Shown: in pieces, positions 61,281-64,000 of the stretch
Layout of the letters: each line of letters begins with the position of its first letter
Position numbering within the stretch: position 1 is the first letter of the stretch
Assembly: GCF_011067745.1 (NCBI RefSeq)
Contig: NZ_JAAMPJ010000004.1
Location: 558,001 to 622,000 of the forward strand
Length of the DNA: 64,000 bases
Source: Lentzea alba
Lineage (GTDB): Bacteria; Actinomycetota; Actinomycetes; Mycobacteriales; Pseudonocardiaceae
Direction: 5' to 3'
The notes under the pieces: generated by a model
What the model was told of the DNA's origin: nothing
The model's database searches: none
What the model saw: the letters and a program-made list of their open reading frames with translations, nothing else
Translations under genes and position numbers: made by a program

Positions 61281-64000
61281 ATGGCTCTACGACGATTGTG
61301 CGCGGCCGTCGTGGCCGCGTTGCTCGCCGGCCTCATCACCGTGGCCGCGTCGGCACCGGTGCAGGCCGAGGTGCAGCACCCGAGACAGGAGTGGCTGCGC
61401 AAGTCCACCGCGGGCCTCTTCCTGCACTGGGGCATGTTCACCGCCCCGAAGCACCTGGACTGCGCCGAGTGGGAACGCGACGTCACCGGCGGAGGGTGGA
61501 CCCCCGACTACTGGATCGACGAGGCGCGCAAGCTCGGCGCCTCTTACGTCGTGCTGGCGACGTTCCACTCGCGGCTGGGCTACGCGCGGCCGTGGCCGTC
61601 GAAGATCCCCGGCAGCTGCGCGACACAGCGCGACCTGCTCGGCGAGCTGACCAAGGCGGGCAAGGCCAAGGGCGTCAAGGTCATCCTCTACATGACCGAC
61701 GACCCGCAGTGGCACAGCGAGCAGGGCGTGCAGATGCTCGACTCGGCCGCCTACTCGGCCTACAAGGGCGAACAGGTCGACCTCACCACGCGCGAGGGCT
61801 TCGGCAAGTACAGCTACGACCTCTTCTTCGAGGTCATGAAGAACTACCACGACCTCGCCGGGTTCTGGATCGACAACGACAACGAGTACTGGGAGCGCAA
61901 CAAGCTCTACGAACAGATCCGCCAGCTGCAGCCCACCTGGTTGTTGAGCAACAACAACGAGGACACGCCGATCATGGACACGGTCTCGAACGAGCAGAAG
62001 ACCGGCATGTTCCCGTCCTACGACTACCCGGCGGCCACGTTCACGCCGATGCCGCGCCTGTCCGAGGCCTGCTACAAGCTCCCGAACACCGGCGACTGGT
62101 GGTACGACGGCGGGAACCACGCCGTCGACACGCGGCTGAACACCGGCCGGTACATCACCAACGCGGGTTCCTCGATCAAGTCGCTGATGGCCGAGACGCC
62201 GATGGTCAACGGCAAAATGCCCGCGCAGCAAGAGGCCTACAACAACTTCATGTCCACCTGGGTGCCGCCGATCCAGGAGTCGATCCAGGGCGTCGAGGGC
62301 GCCGGGTACCTGTACGGCGGCATGCAGCCCGGGTTCTGGAACGACGGCGCGCACGGCGTGATCACCATCAACCCGTCGACCGGCAAGCAGTACGTGCACG
62401 TCGTGACCAAGCCTCGCGCTGACTTCGTACGGTTGCGGGACAACGGATATCGGGTCACCGGGGTGAAGGACCTGCGGACCGGCGAACGGATGCGGTTCTC
62501 GCAGTCCGCGGGCCACCTGACGATCCAGGGCATCACGAAGTGGGACGAGTACGACACCGTGTTCGCGGTGGAAACCGCTGGGCAGCAAGGCTTCTACACC
62601 GGCGTCAAGGCCTCGGCGACGTCCTCCGAGGACGGTTTCCCCGCCTCGAACCTGACCGACGGCAGCTACGAGACGTACTGGGACGCCAACGCCGCCCAGC
62701 CCGTCTCGATCTCGCTGGACCTCGGCCGGCGCAAGCAAGCCGCGTTCCTCGCGATCAACCAGCGCGAGTCGTCGCCGACGCACGCCCGCGTGTCGTTCGG
62801 CCGGCCGGAGGATTCGAGCCGCATCAAGGACTACCAGCTGACCGCGTCCGACGACGGCCGCGACTGGTGGCACGTGCGGACCGGGGCACTGCCGTCCGCG
62901 CGCGGCACGCAGTTCATCGACATCGGGTCGCAGCAGGCCCGATTCCTGAAGCTCACCGTGCTCAACACGTGGGGCGGCCCGCAGGCGCCGGTCTACTTCA
63001 AGGAACTGAAGATCGACGAGATCCGGGTCGGGCACAGCTCTCCGCGAGGGACCCAGGGCAACGCGCTGGAGGCGGAGGACGCGTCGCGGTCGGGTTCGGC
63101 GCGCAGCGAGTTCTGCGCGGCCTGTTCCGGCACACGGCAGGTGACCGGGCTCGGCGGCGGTGAGCGCAACGCCGTGACCTATCACGATGTTTCCGTTGCC
63201 ACGGCGGGTACTTACAGTCTGCAGCTGGATTTGACGTCCGCCGCGGCTTCCTCGGTGTCCGTGTCGGTGAACGGTGGTGCGCCGGTTTCCGTTGCGGTGC
63301 CTGCTGATCGCGCCGACGTGCCGGACCCGACGTCGGTCGCGGTGCCGTTGAACGCGGGCCGCAACACGGTGAAGCTCTTCGGCACGGGCAAACCGCTCGG
63401 CCTGGACCGGATCTCGGTCGGCGGCCTGCCGCCGGCGAACTACACGCCCAAGACGACGCTGACCGTCACACCCCATGGCGTGCAATGGGTCGCGCCGGGC
63501 CAGCAGGCCGTGAAGATCACCGCACGGCTGCGGCTCGACGCCGACGACCAGATCGACAACGTGTCGCTGGCACCCGTGTTGCCGGCAGGCTGGACGCTGA
63601 CCGGTGCACCGGCCACGCGCGCGTCGATGCGCCTCGCCGGACTGCTGGAAGGCACCTGGACCGCGACTTCGCCCGCCGGGCAGGACGTGGGTTCGGTCAG
63701 CATCCCGGTGACCGCGTCGTTCCAGCTGCTGAGCTCCGGCCGCAAGGTGTCCGGGACGGTGCCGGTGCGCACCAGGCCCGCGGACCGCGTGTTCGTGCGC
63801 GAGGCGGAGGACTCGGCGAACTCTTTCGGCAGCACGGGTCTGACCAGCTGCGGGTCGTGTTCGGGTGGGGAGAAGGTGCGCAACATCGGCGGCAGCCCGG
63901 ACGCCTCGGTGACGTTCCCGAACGTCACCGTGCCGGTCGCGGGCGCGTACAAGATGTTCATCCAGTTCACGGTGAACGGGCCGCGCTCGTACTTCGTTTC
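61281..64000 (+). CDS. Secreted GH29-type alpha-L-fucosidase with several carbohydrate-binding modules (3' end beyond window)
   Basis: At least 906 residues, open to the window end. Residues 1-34 are a signal peptide (MALRRLCAAVVAALLAGLITV, ending APVQA). The GH29-type barrel starts with LFLHWGMFTAPK (about 46-57), and the candidate nucleophile is D198 in GFWIDNDNEYW. An F5/8-type (CBM32-like) domain follows at about 440-583 (SNLTDGSYETYWD). Two CBM35-like modules begin at about 596 and 842 (ALEAEDASRSG, REAEDSANSFG), with a NEW3-like linker domain between (about 723-833). It would trim alpha-L-fucose or a related sugar from glycans outside the cell. The frame runs without a stop through 64000. 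Confidence 0.88.
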   Translation, partial: MALRRLCAAVVAALLAGLITVAASAPVQAEVQHPRQEWLRKSTAGLFLHWGMFTAPKHLDCAEWERDVTGGGWTPDYWIDEARKLGASYVVLATFHSRLGYARPWPSKIPGSCATQRDLLGELTKAGKAKGVKVILYMTDDPQWHSEQGVQMLDSAAYSAYKGEQVDLTTREGFGKYSYDLFFEVMKNYHDLAGFWIDNDNEYWERNKLYEQIRQLQPTWLLSNNNEDTPIMDTVSNEQKTGMFPSYDYPAATFTPMPRLSEACYKLPNTGDWWYDGGNHAVDTRLNTGRYITNAGSSIKSLMAETPMVNGKMPAQQEAYNNFMSTWVPPIQESIQGVEGAGYLYGGMQPGFWNDGAHGVITINPSTGKQYVHVVTKPRADFVRLRDNGYRVTGVKDLRTGERMRFSQSAGHLTIQGITKWDEYDTVFAVETAGQQGFYTGVKASATSSEDGFPASNLTDGSYETYWDANAAQPVSISLDLGRRKQAAFLAINQRESSPTHARVSFGRPEDSSRIKDYQLTASDDGRDWWHVRTGALPSARGTQFIDIGSQQARFLKLTVLNTWGGPQAPVYFKELKIDEIRVGHSSPRGTQGNALEAEDASRSGSARSEFCAACSGTRQVTGLGGGERNAVTYHDVSVATAGTYSLQLDLTSAAASSVSVSVNGGAPVSVAVPADRADVPDPTSVAVPLNAGRNTVKLFGTGKPLGLDRISVGGLPPANYTPKTTLTVTPHGVQWVAPGQQAVKITARLRLDADDQIDNVSLAPVLPAGWTLTGAPATRASMRLAGLLEGTWTATSPAGQDVGSVSIPVTASFQLLSSGRKVSGTVPVRTRPADRVFVREAEDSANSFGSTGLTSCGSCSGGEKVRNIGGSPDASVTFPNVTVPVAGAYKMFIQFTVNGPRSYFV

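Noticed and set aside
61213-61650. A 145-residue plus-strand frame at the start of the GH29 gene
   Set aside because: It overlaps the signal peptide and barrel of the GH29 protein in another frame and is Arg/Ser-rich with no motif.
1-64000. tRNA, rRNA or CRISPR features
   Set aside because: I found no cloverleaf-like gene, rRNA-like segment or regular direct-repeat array in any gap; the gaps are short, and only the one at 46.7-47.0 kb exceeds 300 bases.

Overview
The window is a high-GC chromosome segment from an actinobacterium. The Pup-proteasome genes, mycothiol-type enzymes, an Eis-like acetyltransferase, frequent GTG and TTG starts and four-base stop/start overlaps all fit. The gene styles (secreted multi-domain glycosidases, PadR/FtsX modules, many small one-component regulators) suggest the Pseudonocardiaceae (Lentzea, Lechevalieria or Saccharothrix type). 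The genus is an inference. I see no rRNA, tRNA, CRISPR array, transposase or integrase.

The backbone is a proteasome/Tat locus split into blocks. dop, pup, prcB and prcA lie at 8.6-12.1 kb and pafA at 25.3 kb. pafB, pafC, a small membrane protein, tatA, tatC, a lipid kinase, htpG, the HelY-type helicase and a DUF4333 protein lie at 32.9-42.8 kb. The exonuclease, the M24 dipeptidase and an Lrp regulator follow at 44.1-46.7 kb. The order from pafA to the dipeptidase resembles the Mycobacterium tuberculosis pafA-to-pepE interval, with extra genes added. Dop deamidates Pup, PafA ligates it to substrates, PrcA/PrcB form the 20S core, and PafB/PafC form the DNA-damage regulator. The ARC/Mpa ATPase is not in the window.

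Accessory genes fill the gaps. 0-8.6 kb holds the end of an ABC transporter, a secreted GH5 glucanase, an aldo/keto reductase, a two-component system, a NUDIX hydrolase and an FtsX-type permease without an ATPase. 12.2-25.3 kb holds an FtsX exporter under a PadR regulator, a divergent MarR/mycothiol-enzyme pair, a glycerol catabolic unit (glpK, glpD and an IclR regulator, with two copies of a shared palindromic operator) and a PAP2-lipid kinase fusion. 26.7-32.9 kb holds a 1410-residue GHKL ATPase with nine C-terminal repeats, a BNR-repeat secreted protein and a dehalogenase-like hydrolase. 46.7-51.4 kb holds a 250-bp inverted-repeat element, a two-ATPase FtsX transporter and a VOC protein.

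52.3-57.2 kb is a tightly coupled operon that reads as trans-4-hydroxyproline catabolism: epimerase, a three-part D-hydroxyproline dehydrogenase, a DapA-like deaminase and an XRE-cupin regulator with a nearby palindrome. 58.8-61.0 kb is a two-gene unit that looks like a nucleotide-signalling immune system: a deoxyribosyltransferase/TIR-like domain plus TPRs, and a four-helix SLATT/DUF4231 membrane protein. The window ends inside a secreted GH29 fucosidase-type enzyme with several carbohydrate-binding modules.

The two most interesting loci are the GHKL-repeat protein at 26.7-30.9 kb and the TPR/SLATT pair at 58.8-61.0 kb. Both look like predicted conflict (defence) systems.
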